Assembly (NCBI GenBank): GCA_014607495.2
Contig: CP053150.1
Span: 7,956,495 to 8,020,494, forward strand
Direction of reading: 5' to 3'
Source: Carposina sasakii
Lineage: Eukaryota; Arthropoda; Insecta; Lepidoptera; Carposinidae
Length of the DNA: 64,000 bases
The position numbers and the translations under genes are program-made. Below the pieces are notes generated by a model. That model was given only the letters and a program-made list of their open reading frames with translations. It was not told where the DNA came from and did not search any database. Shown here one piece after another: positions 46,201-58,200 of this stretch (the stretch's first letter is position 1; the number at the start of each line of letters is the position of its first letter).

Positions 46201-47417
46201 TGTGGGTGGATTGCCCCTGTTATCATCATCATCATCAGCCTATTGCAGTCCACTGCTGGACGGGGGCACGCCACAAGACTGCCATGGGGGATATTTGCCC
46301 ATAGTCACCACGCTGGGCAGGCGGGTTGGAGACCGCAGTTTATATTTTGGACTATGTTGTCAACACGGGAGGCGCTGCTGCCCACCTCCCGGAAACCCTT
46401 AATCGCCTCGTACGATACCCACGGGCAGACATGGGGTGGTACGAATTCTACTCTGCCGGCACTACGCGGCCCCTGTTATATTTAAAGCCAAATCGTTTAT
46501 ACAGCGCTTGTGGCTATCTGGTCTAAGTTGGGACGACCTACTGACCCCTTCCCTAGCCTGGATAAATACCCCTGTTCACCTCCTACAGCGTTTCGAGGCT
46601 AATCGTGTTTCCCAAATAAAAAATTCGTACACTCCAATAAATTGGCGTCATGTACCTGGTCCTCTAAACCCTAGTGAGATATTGTTTTTGTTTAAAGATT
46701 TTTTTGTCAATGTGAATAATATGTAATACCTATGTTGTGATAATGTATAGTATGTGTTTTGCACACAAATAATTTTGTGTTAAAAAGTAGAACAAGGCTA
46801 TAATAAACTCGATGAAGATGCGCCATGATTGTCTTGTCTTATTCTGAGTTTACTAGCCATTTTCTCAATAGACAGAACGACTTGTTCTTTATATACGTAC
46901 ACTCAGTGATGGACAGTCGCGTAATCTTTAGAACTCGCGTTAATTTCTGATTCCGTGAGTATTTAGGAAAATCCTTTCTTTTTTATTGGTTGTCTACACC
47001 ATTTAAAGAACACATCCTCCAAGTTTTAAGTCTTTAGGATCAACCGTTAGGCTGTGCGTTGATGAGTTGGTACAGAGCGTTTATGTATGTATAGATGAGT
47101 AGGTAAAACGTGCACAGAGTACTTTGACAGAAAAGAGGTGACAAAATTTTATGTAATTTTAATGTTTCCAGGTTGATGGTGCAGATCGGTGTAATCTTAG
47201 AATAAAAGCAAATGAATTGAAAAATTTAACTGCTGAGACAGCTTTAAATATTGTGCTGAATGAAGAAAGTGTTATAAAACGTATACAAAGAGGAATATCA
47301 AAAATTAAATTTGAATTATATCCAGATGCTCGTGCCATTATGCACATATTTACAAACCGTAAGGTAAAAAAGCAGCAAGAGGAACCAAAAGAAACTCTTA
47401 GTAGGTCTAATGCATAG
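34212..47417 (+). CDS. LARS2: Leucyl-tRNA synthetase, mitochondrial
   Basis: Charges mitochondrial tRNA(Leu) with leucine in the matrix. Exons: 34212-34287, about 34407-34840, 34940-36287, 36380-36624, 38734-38970, 47172-47417; about 861 residues (human 903). Exon 1 gives a short basic leader ([15 protein letters not shown]), a likely mitochondrial targeting signal. The exon 2 acceptor could instead be at 34395; both keep phase. Class I motifs: [12 protein letters not shown] (HIGH) and [10 protein letters not shown] (KMSKS, 36158-36172). Two Cys pairs (CDKCG, CTCPNC) match the zinc modules; [15 protein letters not shown] is also typical. The CP1 editing domain is short and degenerate (TIKPTNIF where TTRPDT is usual; GTGAVM lost). 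The C-terminal block [17 protein letters not shown] precedes an 8.2 kb intron, and exon 6 ends in [10 protein letters not shown]. Identity is certain; exon 1 is probable. Confidence 0.93.
36860..37787 (+). mobile_element. RTE-like LINE, 3' portion of ORF2, part 1
   Basis: Lies in LARS2 intron 4. A degenerate RT block [13 protein letters not shown] (FADD-type motif changed to FAND) is followed by a C-terminal block [35 protein letters not shown] and CADPK before a stop. Internal frameshifts occur at about 37140-37350. The 3' tail is cut by the hAT-like element at 37788 and resumes at 38508. Confidence 0.85.
37788..38507. mobile_element. hAT-like element with perfect 8 bp target duplication
   Basis: The octamer ATGGGAAC is present at 37780-37787 and 38508-38515. 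The left end holds TAGGCATGGGCTAA (a few bases in) and the inverted right end starts TAGACATGGGTAA. The interior has a direct repeat 'atccaactccgcgt' (37878 and 37975) and many GGATAT motifs. No transposase. Confidence 0.75.
38508..38600 (+). mobile_element. RTE-like LINE tail, part 2
   Basis: 'gggaacagggcaggaagatggg' continues the LINE 3' UTR interrupted at 37787. The end is diffuse. Confidence 0.6.
39501..39610. repeat. Dispersed repeat, pair of 30471-30574
   Basis: 'agagccaactcggttatttt' and 'gggttccgaaactttgatatt'. It lies in LARS2 intron 5. Confidence 0.6.
39630..39890. repeat. Two-unit copy of the TTCCCGTGGGAA satellite element
   Basis: It begins 'actagtggcccgccctcg' and carries two units ('ttctcgtgggaat', 'ttcccgtgggaat') 118 bp apart. 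A tail up to about 40190 shows no coding sequence. Confidence 0.7.
40371..40865. mobile_element. Fold-back element of about 495 bp
   Basis: Arms of at least 170 bp: 'gtttaagaaggggctgg...' against 'ccagccccttcttaaac', through 'tcaaagaggtacct', 'cttcttccgcgcggatggta' and 'actatagtccactttaa'. It lies in LARS2 intron 5, 120 bp before the mariner. Confidence 0.8.
40987..42278 (+). pseudogene. mariner transposon with a doubly broken transposase
   Basis: Cut-and-paste Tc1/mariner element of 1292 bp, a normal mariner length. Terminal repeats GGCATGCCTTTTAAGTT are inverted at both ends; TA flanks the left end, TG (decayed TA) the right. The transposase starts near 41199 ([11 protein letters not shown]). 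Catalytic region: [13 protein letters not shown] and [11 protein letters not shown], with 34 residues between the last two Asp, the D34D signature. Two lesions are seen: a TAG right after GDEA at about 41669, where the family has Trp, and a frameshift near 42080 after PKIKK. The C-terminal block ending YFEK is intact in the other frame. It lies in LARS2 intron 5, in sense orientation. Confidence 0.92.
43450..43467. repeat. Short (CCTAA)n, telomere-type microsatellite
   Basis: Three and a half CCTAA units, the complement of the insect telomere unit TTAGG, inside the inserted stretch in the Pao protease region. Confidence 0.6.
44872..45041. mobile_element. Fold-back MITE of 170 bp
   Basis: The left arm GCTTAGTGTGAGTTTTCAC through TTCGAACTCGTTCGCGTTAACG is matched by its inverse at 45000-45041. 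It is part of the insertion within the Pao reverse transcriptase. Confidence 0.8.
46215..46366 (-). repeat. RTE-tail insertion inside the Pao element
   Basis: (atc)5 then 'agcctattgcagtccactgc' and 'ccacgctgggcaggcgggt'. It interrupts the Pao frame directly after GWIAPV. The segment 'ttttggactatgttgtcaac' follows here and at 58675. Confidence 0.75.
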
Positions 47418-47859
47418 GTTATTTATAAATTATGTACATATGTAAGTTATTTTTTAATAGATCCAGTCTAACTATTGAGATAGGTAGATATTAATTAAAA
47501 TATTTACACAGAATAAGATTTGTTTAAGTAAATTATTACATTATAATGTTAAATTATGCCAAACGTAGCATTGTAGCATCTCCTTGGTGATCTTGCAATT
47601 CTGGCTACCTTTCGGGAATGGATGCGCCTTCTTAGACGTTCTCAAGTCTGCAGGACTGAAATTGTGTAGGAAGAAGTACTTTGCTTGCACTCGCATTTTA
47701 CACGCGAAGTCAGTATACATATTATGTACCTACTTCAAGCCTACTGGGTCTATAAAAAAATGGTTTTATAGTTGTACGTCTGAGGATTTAACGTTTATAG
47801 AGGGCATTCTGTGGAGTAAGCACGAACCTCTCGATAGTCCATAACGATATCGTCAAACT

Positions 47860-47971
47860 ATGTGCATGCGGATTGAGGGCCCGTGAACAAATACCGATAC
47901 TAAATGTACAACTGTTTTAGAATGAGTACTAAAAGCCTTTTAGTATACGGGCCCTCAATCCGCATGCACAT
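47860..47971. mobile_element. 112 bp inverted-repeat MITE with 8 bp target duplication
   Basis: ATGTGCATGCGGATTGAGGG and its inverse are flanked by GTCAAACT on both sides (47852-47859 and 47972-47979). An 8 bp duplication would suit hAT. It lies between LARS2 and the secreted-protein gene. Confidence 0.7.
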
Positions 47972-48425
47972 GTCAAACTGGCAAATCTCATATGTGTTAT
48001 TCGTTAGATGATGCCTCTGCCTTGAATTTACCCGGCGCGGTGGAGGGTAGATGAAAATATGCATGTGTTATCAAATGGAGCCGTTTTCGAAACCAGAGTG
48101 GCGGGCGCGGGCTACGAGCGGGTATCAAGCGGTGACAGCGTTTTTGAATTTTGACGTCCAATTTATTTTTGTTTATAAAAAGTGCAGTAAGTATACCGTT
48201 ATTCAGATATTTTGTTTAAAAAAAAACCAGAACTCTCGCGGACAGAACACTACACCGCTACAGAGCAGCGCGCTACCCGCTGGTTTCGAGAACGGATTAT
48301 CTAATATTACTCCAAATTGCGGGAAGATACCCCAGCCGATCAGGACGGCGAGCCCCTGCCTGCTTTGAGGCGGACAGCGTTTAATTGAACGGATCAGCGC
48401 CCGCCCCGCTACTCGCAAAATTCGA

Positions 48426-49094
48426 GGCCAAGGCCATGGAGGAAATAAAAATACCGGAGAGTCCTATTAAACAAAAAGTGTGACATCCCTATTATGACAG
48501 TTTTTCAAAGTATGAAAGTCGACATCATTTGGCTACTGACGTTTGATGTGTGAAGCTCGTTTTCGCAGTGCAATAAAATATAAATAATGCCGTCATGCGT
48601 TGTGAAAATCTGTCGAAACAATAGCATTTAATAATTTTATAATAGCATTTACATTAATAAAAGTAAAGGGATAACATTTCATAGGTAAGAATGTAATTAT
48701 TTATATCAATTGCAGTATTTTTAGATAAAAATTATTAATCGTTTTTTAAATTGAAAACTTATTTAGAATATGTATATTCAATCTTTCAAATATCTATTAC
48801 ACCTAGGTTCTAAACTGCCATTAAACCGGAAAGGATTTTCATTACATAATTTAAAGTTAAAAGTTTTGTGAAATAACACGAGAACTTTCAAAAAATTTAT
48901 TCCCAACTGATTTTTCTTATTGAGAATAGATCCAGAAATAGTATGTAATGGTCATAATTTTTTTTAATGGGGTAAATTCACGTCATAGATAAATGCGGGC
49001 AACCCTATTATGACAGACCGCCGCCATTTCTACGTAACAGATGTTTGTTCTTGAAGGCTACCTCCGGTATTTTTATTTCCTCCATGGCCAAGGT
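48426..49094. mobile_element. Inverted-repeat element of about 670 bp
   Basis: GGCCATGGAGGAAATAAAAA...TACCGGAG at the left with its inverse at the right (35-40 bp). 'cctattatgacag' occurs inside each end as a direct repeat. It lies 118 bp from the last exon of the secreted-protein gene. Confidence 0.7.
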
Positions 49095-49212
49095 CTTAAA
49101 ATATTAAATTACTTAATCAAATTACAAAGTCTTAGCTTAAATAAATTTATTAAATAATTATCCAGATACCTATTAAAGTAAGAACATTAAGCTGTACAAT
49201 ATTATTCTTGAA

Positions 49213-52200
49213 TTATCTTCGTGTCCGTGTTTTTCCTCTATTTATTTCTTCTTTATATCCTCGTATATTCGCCAAAGAGTCCTGTAATAAGAAGCAACTA
49301 TGAATAAAAGAAAAGTTTATTTAGATATTTAAAAAAATTTGGAATCTAAAGAATTATATTTGTACTTTTGAACAAAAATATCCTAAAACTAAGTTAAAAT
49401 AACGAAATAATGAATTTTGAATTGAATTTATCGTTATATAGCTATGGGAGTGAAAAAAAATGTATAGTACTACAGCTGCTTCTCTTCCCGGGCATACTGT
49501 ACAAGTCAGTAGAGGGACAAGAAGGTTTTGTAGGCGATGGGCTGACAACCTGTCACTACTAACCGAACTTGTACATTTTAACTATACACTCAAAATTGGT
49601 CAGAAGTGGCACCATGTGGTTCTATCGGCCCTTGGTGCTCTGCCTATCCCGTATGAAAAATTAGCCTTATCTGGAGCGCCGCTCACATTAATTCGTAGTG
49701 TGCGTATGCGGCCACTAGATGTCGCTTAGTCCGAGTTAGAACGCGATATGGTTTTGGTTGTTTCATTAGGTCATCTCAATTTGTCATCTGAATAAGAGTG
49801 ATGTTGCATTTGCTCATTTTATTCGTTTTTCTGCTTCCGGCTGTCAAACAGTATAAACTAACGTATTTTCGGGCTGCACATTTAATAAGAAAAATAATGT
49901 TAAAAGTAACTAATCACAATCGCCAACTAAAACAAGTTGAAACCTGCAAATTATAATCACCGATAGTGTTCATATTCAATTAACTTGGTTTGAGAAGTGC
50001 ACAAAAGTGAGATAAAATAGATCAAGTTAACCTCCAAAAAGTGTTGCCATCATAACATAAAATCTACTAATTGGTAGAAAAGGAAAATTGAACGAACCGA
50101 AATGGACGAACAAATGAAACTTTTGTGGAGCCACATGAAAGAGGAATTAGAGAAGCAAAATGAAAAACAGACGCATATCATAGCCGAAACTATTAATAAA
50201 TCTCTAGAAGATCACTTGGCGATAATAAGACAGGAAAATGAAGCTTTGAGGAATGAAGTAGAAGTTTTGCGATCAAAAGTGAAATACTTAGATATGGAAA
50301 CAAGGAAAAGCAGTATCATCACCAGTGATCGGAGTAGGTATATTGATTTTACATACTTGCGTCATGATATCATAACATGGACATGCATTTTTTCCGGAAT
50401 GTACCGGAGTTTCCAAAAATTTGGTAAATAAAGTAATAAAATAAAAAACCATACGTAACCAAACAAGATTGTTTATTGTTATTACAAATAATCATTATTA
50501 CAATTTTATTAAAAACAATTATTTTTAATCCTCATCGGTTACAATTTTTACATTTTGTTTTTCTGTATCTTTACAATTAAAATAAATAACTATAATTTTT
50601 TCAATATTTTCTAATTTTAAGCTATTTCTTTTAACATCTAAGATCCATTTGTATCCGGAAACTTGGAGGCGTATCCATATTAACATATACGTTTGATGTC
50701 AATGACCTTAATTCAATATACCTACTCCGACCACTGATCATAATGCATGGTGTAGAAGAAAAAGAAATAAATGAAACACAACTGATGAATAATGTTGTAC
50801 AATTATTTAACAAAACAAACGAAGCCAACAAAGATGTACATGAATGGGACCAGTGGGAAATAAACAAGATATTTAGAATCGGAAAGAAAGCTGAAAATAC
50901 AACGAGACCGATAAAAATTACCTTTACCCTAACATGAGCTGGAGGCAAGAAGGGCTTTGATGCCGACACTAAAAGAAGCACGAGATGCGGGCAAATATGC
51001 GATAATAACAAACAGTGGTTTGAGAAAAATCTGAGACAAAGAGAAAAGGAAGAGGGTCCCGTCTTCCCCGCCCTCCACACCTCCAAATAACCTTGGTGGG
51101 TCTCAGATGGAAGCCAACAAAAAGCAACCTACTAAAGTACAAAAGAAGAATCCGTTCGAATATATTGGAAACAAAACAAACTCACAGTCAAAAAACTGAT
51201 TAAGTTCGGCAAGCAGAACACAACCTCATACAAAATAAAAGACATACAGAGCAAACAAAATCGATAACCTTATAATAACGAAGAGTACAACAGATATCAA
51301 CAGAATCAACAACGTAAAAAAACAATGGTAACTAACGAAATCCCCAATCCGGCTGGTCACCGTGGGGAAGTAGACCAATACCCCCTAGAGTTAGTAGATT
51401 TCAACTCTGATCTGGATTCTACTATAAGATTAGAGTCGAAAGATCCGGAATCAATTCCAAAAAAGTCTAAAAGGAAAAGAGAATACATCCATAGATCAAC
51501 TCTAAACACAAGAACCTTAAGAACAAATGAATCTTTAACGGAATTGGACGATGCCCTCGACCACATAAATTGGGATATCATTGGTCTAAGCGAAGTGCGG
51601 AGAACAGGAGAAATTATAGAAGAGCACGATAAGTACATATTTACCATATTGAAGTGATAATGCTATAGGAAAAACATACAAGGCTTCATACGAGTGTCGG
51701 ACAGAATAGCACAACTCAATATACTTGTCAAAAAATGCTATAGAAACTAAAGATTCAATAAACACACTGGAAAAGGACTCAATAGCCAAACAGGTAAAAG
51801 ACAAAAAGGTAAAGAAACTATTCTTGGACTACATAGCAATGGAAGAAGAAACAACAATGGCCAACGACTTGTAGACCTGGCTCAAGCTAATAATTTAAAA
51901 ATAATGAACACCTTCTTCAAAAAACCAATGAGTAATTAAATTTAAATTGTCCATGGAAGCATACCTGGGAAGTGTCTGATTTCCAAAATATCAGGGTCCA
52001 AAGTTGAATAAATAGACTGCGTTTTTCTGCATAAATGCACATTGACGCGTGTAGCAAGATTTTTTCACGAGAAATAAATAATATCTGTCTATGAAAAAAC
52101 TAGCATAAACACTGGACACTATAAATTTTGCAGGATCAAGGTATCAATTTATTATTTTTTTTTTTCAAAAAAAATTACATCGTTTCCCACCATTTTTTTT

Positions 52201-55200
52201 GTATAAACTTACTTTATTTGATATATAGAGTACGTACCCTTCGTTAAAGGTGGCAACCAAAAAACACCCTGCATACTTACGAACACACCTGAATATGTGG
52301 CGGATGTTGATACAATAAATCAACTAAACTTTAACACAAACCATTGCATGGTAAGAAGTAAAATCTACATAGAAAAACCTAGAAACAAAAGGAAGCATTA
52401 TGGGACAAATTACAGACCTATAATACCTGTGCAAATACCAGAGGACCTACTGAAACCACTAAAAGAGAATCTTCTTAGAGAAATAACCAACAGAATGAGT
52501 ATTCAAGAAAAATATGATCTACTTGAAGAATAACTCCAAAAATTATATATGTTGCTTAAAATAACAAAAAGATAAAATAGGACTAGAGGCAAGAAGGCCG
52601 ATAGAGGAAAGGAAACCACTTCTAAACAATAGGAAGAAAATAAAAAATAAATAGCGGATATATTAGAAAACAGATAACAGGAGAAATTAGAAAACACCGA
52701 AAGGAACTAAGAAAACAAACAATCCAACCCCACATAGAAAAAACTGGTGGGATCAAAATTCCCTATATGAAAAACAAATCAGGGAAAATAACAAACAGAA
52801 CACACATTACAGATATAGCAACGCAATTTTACAGAAACTTATACAATGACAGTGGGAACCATGAGGGAGCATGTGACACTCAAAACGAACAAGAGATAGT
52901 CCCCTGTATACTAGTAAGCGAAGTGGAGAAAGCAATTCTGTCTCAAAAAAACAATAAAGCACCAGGGGACGACAATATAGTAAATGAAGTTATTAAAGGA
53001 AGTTTAGACTCGATCGTAATAGTTACAACAGACCTGTTCAATGAGATTCTAGAAAAAGAGATAATACCTAAACAATGGTCAAAATCAACAATAATAATAC
53101 TACACAAAAAGGGGGACGTAAATGAAATTAATAACTATAGACCGATCAGCTTAATACCTAACCTATACAAGATATTCTCTAAGATAATCTTAAGCAGAAT
53201 ATGCAATTTATTGGAAGAGAACGTCCTAAAGAACAAGCAGGATTCAGAAGCGATTACTCTACCCTAGATCACATCCACACAATAAGGCAAATTATAGAGA
53301 AACGCAAAGAATACGGTAAGCCATACTATGTGGCGTACATTGACTACAACAAGGCATTTGATTCTCTAAGACACTCACAAATATGGGAATCCTTGAAAGG
53401 TCAAGGTGTTCAAACCAAATATATAAGCATTATTATCCAAACAATCTACAAAAACTCCACAGCTAAAATACAAACAGATAAAATTGGAGAGGAATTCAAT
53501 ATAAAGAGGGGTGTAAGACAAGGTGACCCACTCTCAGCGAAGTTGTTCTCTTCTGTGCTAGAACATGTATTTAGAAAATTGGACTGGGAAACATTCGAAT
53601 TGAATATAAAAGGTGAAAAATTGAATCATGAGATTTGCAGATGACCTAATTATATTGATATAAGTGATAAATCTGAGAATCTACAAGTTATGTTACAACA
53701 GCTAGCAGAAGAAAGCGAGCAAGTAGGGCTATCCATGAATACTGAGAAAACTAAACTAATGACAAATAGGACACCAGAAACAAAAAAGTCAATAACATTC
53801 CTATAGAATATGTGGATCAGTTCACTTATTTAGGCCAAATAATCTCAGCAGAGGATCAAACACAAATCGAAATCGAATCAAGAATAGGTAAGTCTTGGAA
53901 AAGGTACTGGTCACTCAAGGAGGTGATGAAAAATCCACATTTCTCAATGAAGGAGAAAAGGAAGGTTTTTAATACTTTTGTACTGCCATGTATGACTTAC
54001 GGTTGCCAAACATGGGCTCTAACAGACAAGCAGAGAAACTCTATAAAAGTATGCCAGAATAGGATGGAGAGAAGCATGCTAAACATTAAACTTAAAGACA
54101 AAATTAAATTGTGTGACATAAGGGGAAAAACAGAGGTAGCAGATATGACATACACAATTAGGAAACTAAAATGGAAATGGATTGATCATACAATAAGGAG
54201 TAGGTAAAACAAATGGTCAAGAGATATAACAGATTGGTACCCTCGAAACGGGAAAAGAAAGAGAGGAAGGCAGAGGAAAAGATGGAAAGACGAAATCAGG
54301 GAAGTCGCTGGGGCACTCTGGAGAAGGACAGCTAGAGATAGAATACTATGGTTTACTCTAGGTTAGGCCTTTGCCAAGGGCAAGCTGGCAAAGATTAGTT
54401 AAGCGAAACACTATTGATACTTTTTTTTCTATGATTGTATTTGTTAGTCAGTAATAAAGGCATATTTTATTTATTTATTCGTTAAGGGAGTGGACACGCG
54501 CGCCGTTTCCTAACTGTAATCTAAAAATATCAGGAGCCGCCCCTGCAAGTGGGGTATCGTTGAATAGGTAATTAAAAAACATTTTTAGTTTTCTCTCAAC
54601 ATTTTTCGATTCGACATAAATAAACATAAATAAAAAAATCTAAACTATGTTCATAATAAAAAAAACTGAAAAGAAAAAAACAAGCACTTAGATGTCCGGT
54701 GGTCTAGTATTCTATAATATTATTATGGAATGAATACTATTAAAGAAAATAAAATATTTTCTAATGATGTAACATAACAAATAAATAAATAAATAATATT
54801 CACACACTTCACAACACATTGACCTAGTCCCACACTAAGATCCCTAAGGTCTTGTGTCGTGGGTACTAAGCAACGGTATATAAATACATAGATAAGTATA
54901 TAAACATCCATGACTCGGAAACAAACATCGATATTCATCACATCAATGTTTGCACCTACCGGGATTCGAACCCAGGACCTATGGCGTCGCAGGCAGGGCC
55001 ACTACCAACTACACCAATCGGCCGTCAAAATGAACAGTCGGGATCCGACAGCCAAAGCTTATATTTCAATGGATCCTGGCTGTCAGTTGTTAAGTTACAT
55101 CATTAGAAAATATAATATATTTTAAATACAAAAACTAGAGTACCTTTCGAGCTTCTCGCCATTCCAAACTGCGGAGACGGGCTAGACCTTTCAAATTCCG

Positions 55201-58200
55201 GTCCAGGATTTTTAGGAATTCTGCCCTCGATATCTTTGGTGTCTCTGTAGTTCCATTACCCGACGGGTCCGGCGTTAATGTTATTGCCTAGCATAAAACA
55301 ATATAAAGCGTTATTATAGCACGTTTTACCTGCACCTGCAAGCAATCCTTTGAGAATTAAATCTAGTCTGATTCCCATGAATAATGTACGCGTGAGATGT
55401 CACTTTGTAGGTACCTAACTCTATGTACCCTCCAGATGGTGGGAATGAGAACCCACATTACCCACATATTTTACATATTCAATCGCCTGTAGCTCCTGAA
55501 CCAGCCGACGATTTTTGACAGTTTTTGTACTGTTCACATAGGTAAAGCCCATATTATAACCCTGCACTGGAATCAGCCTATTAACTTATTGTTCATTTTT
55601 GGAAACTATAACCCTTTGAGTGGCTATATCTAATGAACTGGTCAATGGATATTGTCAATTTTTGTACTGTTCACATAGGTATAGCCCATGTTATAACCCT
55701 GCACTGGAATCACCCTCTTAGGTTATTGTTCATTTTTGAAAACTATAACCCGTCTTTGCGCAGCGATATCAAGTCACCTGGTGGACCGCATACGGTCAGA
55801 CTAGGGCCAAACACTGAATCAGCCATTTTGGAGATAGTTTCCAAAAGTGCAGCTATCTCTTAGTCTATTACGCCAAAGTGGTAACACTCCAAATGTCATT
55901 TTTGTCTATACAGGATGTTTTTTCATGCCACCCTTAACGAAGTTTTAAGTAAACAAAATAATTTATATACATATATATCAAATAAAGTAAGTTTATGCCA
56001 AAAATGCTCGGAAATAATGTAAATTTAAAAAAATAAAAAATTACTTCATCGGGTGAAATTTATAGTGTCGTTTATGCTAGTTTTTTCATAGACAGATATT
56101 AATTATTTCTCGTGAAAAAATCTTACTACGCGCGTCAATGTGCATTTATGCAGAAACACGCAGTCTATTTACTCAACTTTGGACCCTGACGACAAAAAAT
56201 CACATGTATAATTAAAAATCGTATAGTTGGCCGTGGACGATCAGCTTTATACTCACCTACCACGGAGGGACAGGACCATAGCTACATTACTGGATACTTA
56301 CATTATCATCGGTGAATTGATTATTTACAAGTTCGGATATTTGATTATATGCACTCTTGGTGTCGTTAACTTGCTGAAACAATAGGAGACAATTATAAGT
56401 TTACCCTTTGAGGCTATGTATGTGTGACTAAAAATAATGTGATGTGTAGATTACAGATTATTGTTTACAATTAAGTTTATATCCCACCATATTTTAATTT
56501 GTTTGCAATCATAGATTTATTATACTAGCGTACTATTCGACATCTGCTGATCCACGTGGAGTTCGTTGCTGTTACCACACTATTATTACAGATGCGATTT
56601 TCTACGACTACTTAAATATGTAAGCACGTTGTAGACGAGAAATGCTTTTAATAATATTTGGTGATGTCGACATACATAATTAATTTGCTAGAAAGGTACT
56701 AACTTCTAATATAAGATGAAATATCGTTCCGAAGAAGCCCCACTTGGGCGTGGTGGCCACATTCTTTCCCGCTTTAACTGACGTTTGCCTCCAGTTCCGA
56801 TCTTTGTTGATCGACTCCTGGGCTGTTGGCTGAAAATTAAAAGTTATCTCCTTAATCCATTGCAAAATTTTCATTAAATAATATAAAATTCCCTCGACTT
56901 GATACAAAATACCTATCTACCTAAGGGCCAAGTTACTTACTCTTTGTAGACCTTCATCATATTACCAGCAGGTGAACCTAAAATTAAAAATTGGCCATTC
57001 TGGTATATATAGAGATACCTGTAATATATCCCCACATTTCCGTTAAAGTTACGAAAACAATAAAATCATCAAGACAATAATAAAACTCAGGATAAAAAAC
57101 TTGCCCTTCCTCGTCTCACCGCATGATGAGTGGATGGCGTCTACGGTGGGTAAAAGGCTCTAAGGTCGCAATTTTAAATGTTTCTTAAGGTCACTGAATT
57201 CTTAATTAGCTAAGGTTTTGACATACTGAATAACTACAAATATGAAACATACTTAAATAACCTACGCATTTACGTAAATATAGGTGTTATGTCGTGTACA
57301 ACGATGTATAAATACATAGATAAGTATAAAACATCCATGAGGCAGCAACTGATATGATTCATCATATAAATTTCGGGGATTAGAACCCTGAACCTATGGC
57401 GCTACGGGCAGGGTCACTACCAACTCCACCAATCGGACGAAAGTAATATTACATTACACAATAGTTTGGACCAATACCAAATTAGAATATTAATCCAATT
57501 GGTGGTAGTAAGGAAAACTTGTTAACTAGAATCTATCTTTAATCTATAATACTTAAGTAGGTACTAAGAAGGAAGAAAATATTAAATGTGATATTAGGGT
57601 AAATAAGTAACTTAAGACAGTCTAAAGATGTTGGGTGACAAGAAGAAAAAACTATATACAGCTCTTCGCAAACAGCGTCGTTTAGGTAGTTGTTCCATCA
57701 GCAACCACCAGCGAGAAACAAGTAAAACTAGAAACTAGTGCGAGTATCGCTAAGTGAGTATCATTAAAAACTAAGGAGCGAGTTCTCGTCAGCAGTGGTT
57801 TCAGTCGGCGAACAGCTTCTAAATTGTTTTTTTTTTATTTGGGGATATTTACGGGATTCTATCTATAATCTATTGTAGGTTTCTTCGAGAAAACAGCCGA
57901 TAGCTAATCGCTTTCACGCCGGCGGTGGTACAACATCGAATATAGTATTAACTAGTGGACGCCCGCGACTCCGTCCGCGTGGACTACAGAAAAAACAAAA
58001 TGTCGAAATTATCCGGGATAAAAAGTAGCCAATATGTTAAGTGGGTCCTGTAACAATATATTCCTGAAAACTGCATCGAAATCGGTTCAGCCGTTTCTGA
58101 GATTAGCGTGCACAGACAAACCGACAAACAGACAAAAATTCCAAAAATCATTATTTTGGGTACTATTGCGTTAATAAAGGTCTCCTATAATATTTTTCTC

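Larger units (their letters stand above)
42430..46735 (+). mobile_element. BEL/Pao LTR retrotransposon, decayed
   Basis: Ordered fragments in changing frames: gag ([19 protein letters not shown] at about 42820; [12 protein letters not shown] at about 43155), aspartic protease ([12 protein letters not shown] at about 43570, with DTA where DSG/DTG is usual), reverse transcriptase ([18 protein letters not shown] at about 45895; [11 protein letters not shown] at about 45560), connection ([12 protein letters not shown] at 46188) and RNase H end ([13 protein letters not shown] at 46640). Integrase is missing. Insertions at 43260-43490, 44345-45490 and 46215-46366 and many stops make it dead. LTRs were not delimited. 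It lies in LARS2 intron 5, sense orientation. Confidence 0.85.
50102..54480 (+). mobile_element. Non-LTR retrotransposon (APE endonuclease + RT), nearly full length but broken
   Basis: Antisense to the secreted-protein gene, in its last intron. ORF1: Met at 50102 starts a coiled coil (KEELEKQNEKQ), interrupted at about 50320 and continuing HGVEEKEINE at 50745. ORF2: endonuclease block NTRTLRTNE and WDIIGLSEVRR at 51500-51610; RT with KNNKAPGDDNIVNEVIKG, WSKSTIIILHKKGDVN, NNYRPISLIPN (52940-53160), YIDYNKAFDSL, RGVRQGDPLSAKLFS and RFADDLIIL (53630); C-terminal VLPCMTYGCQTWA and GRQRKRWKDEI. Frameshifts occur at about 53210, 53640 and 53800, with stops. The tail is (TTTA)n at 54468-54480. The clade is RTE-like by overall look; this was not tested. 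Confidence 0.88.

Noticed and set aside
49460..49729. 89-residue ORF near the start of the LINE region
   Set aside because: A short R-R-F-C-R-R-W-A-D-N stretch faintly resembles a LINE tail, but nothing firm; the remainder has no similarity I can name.
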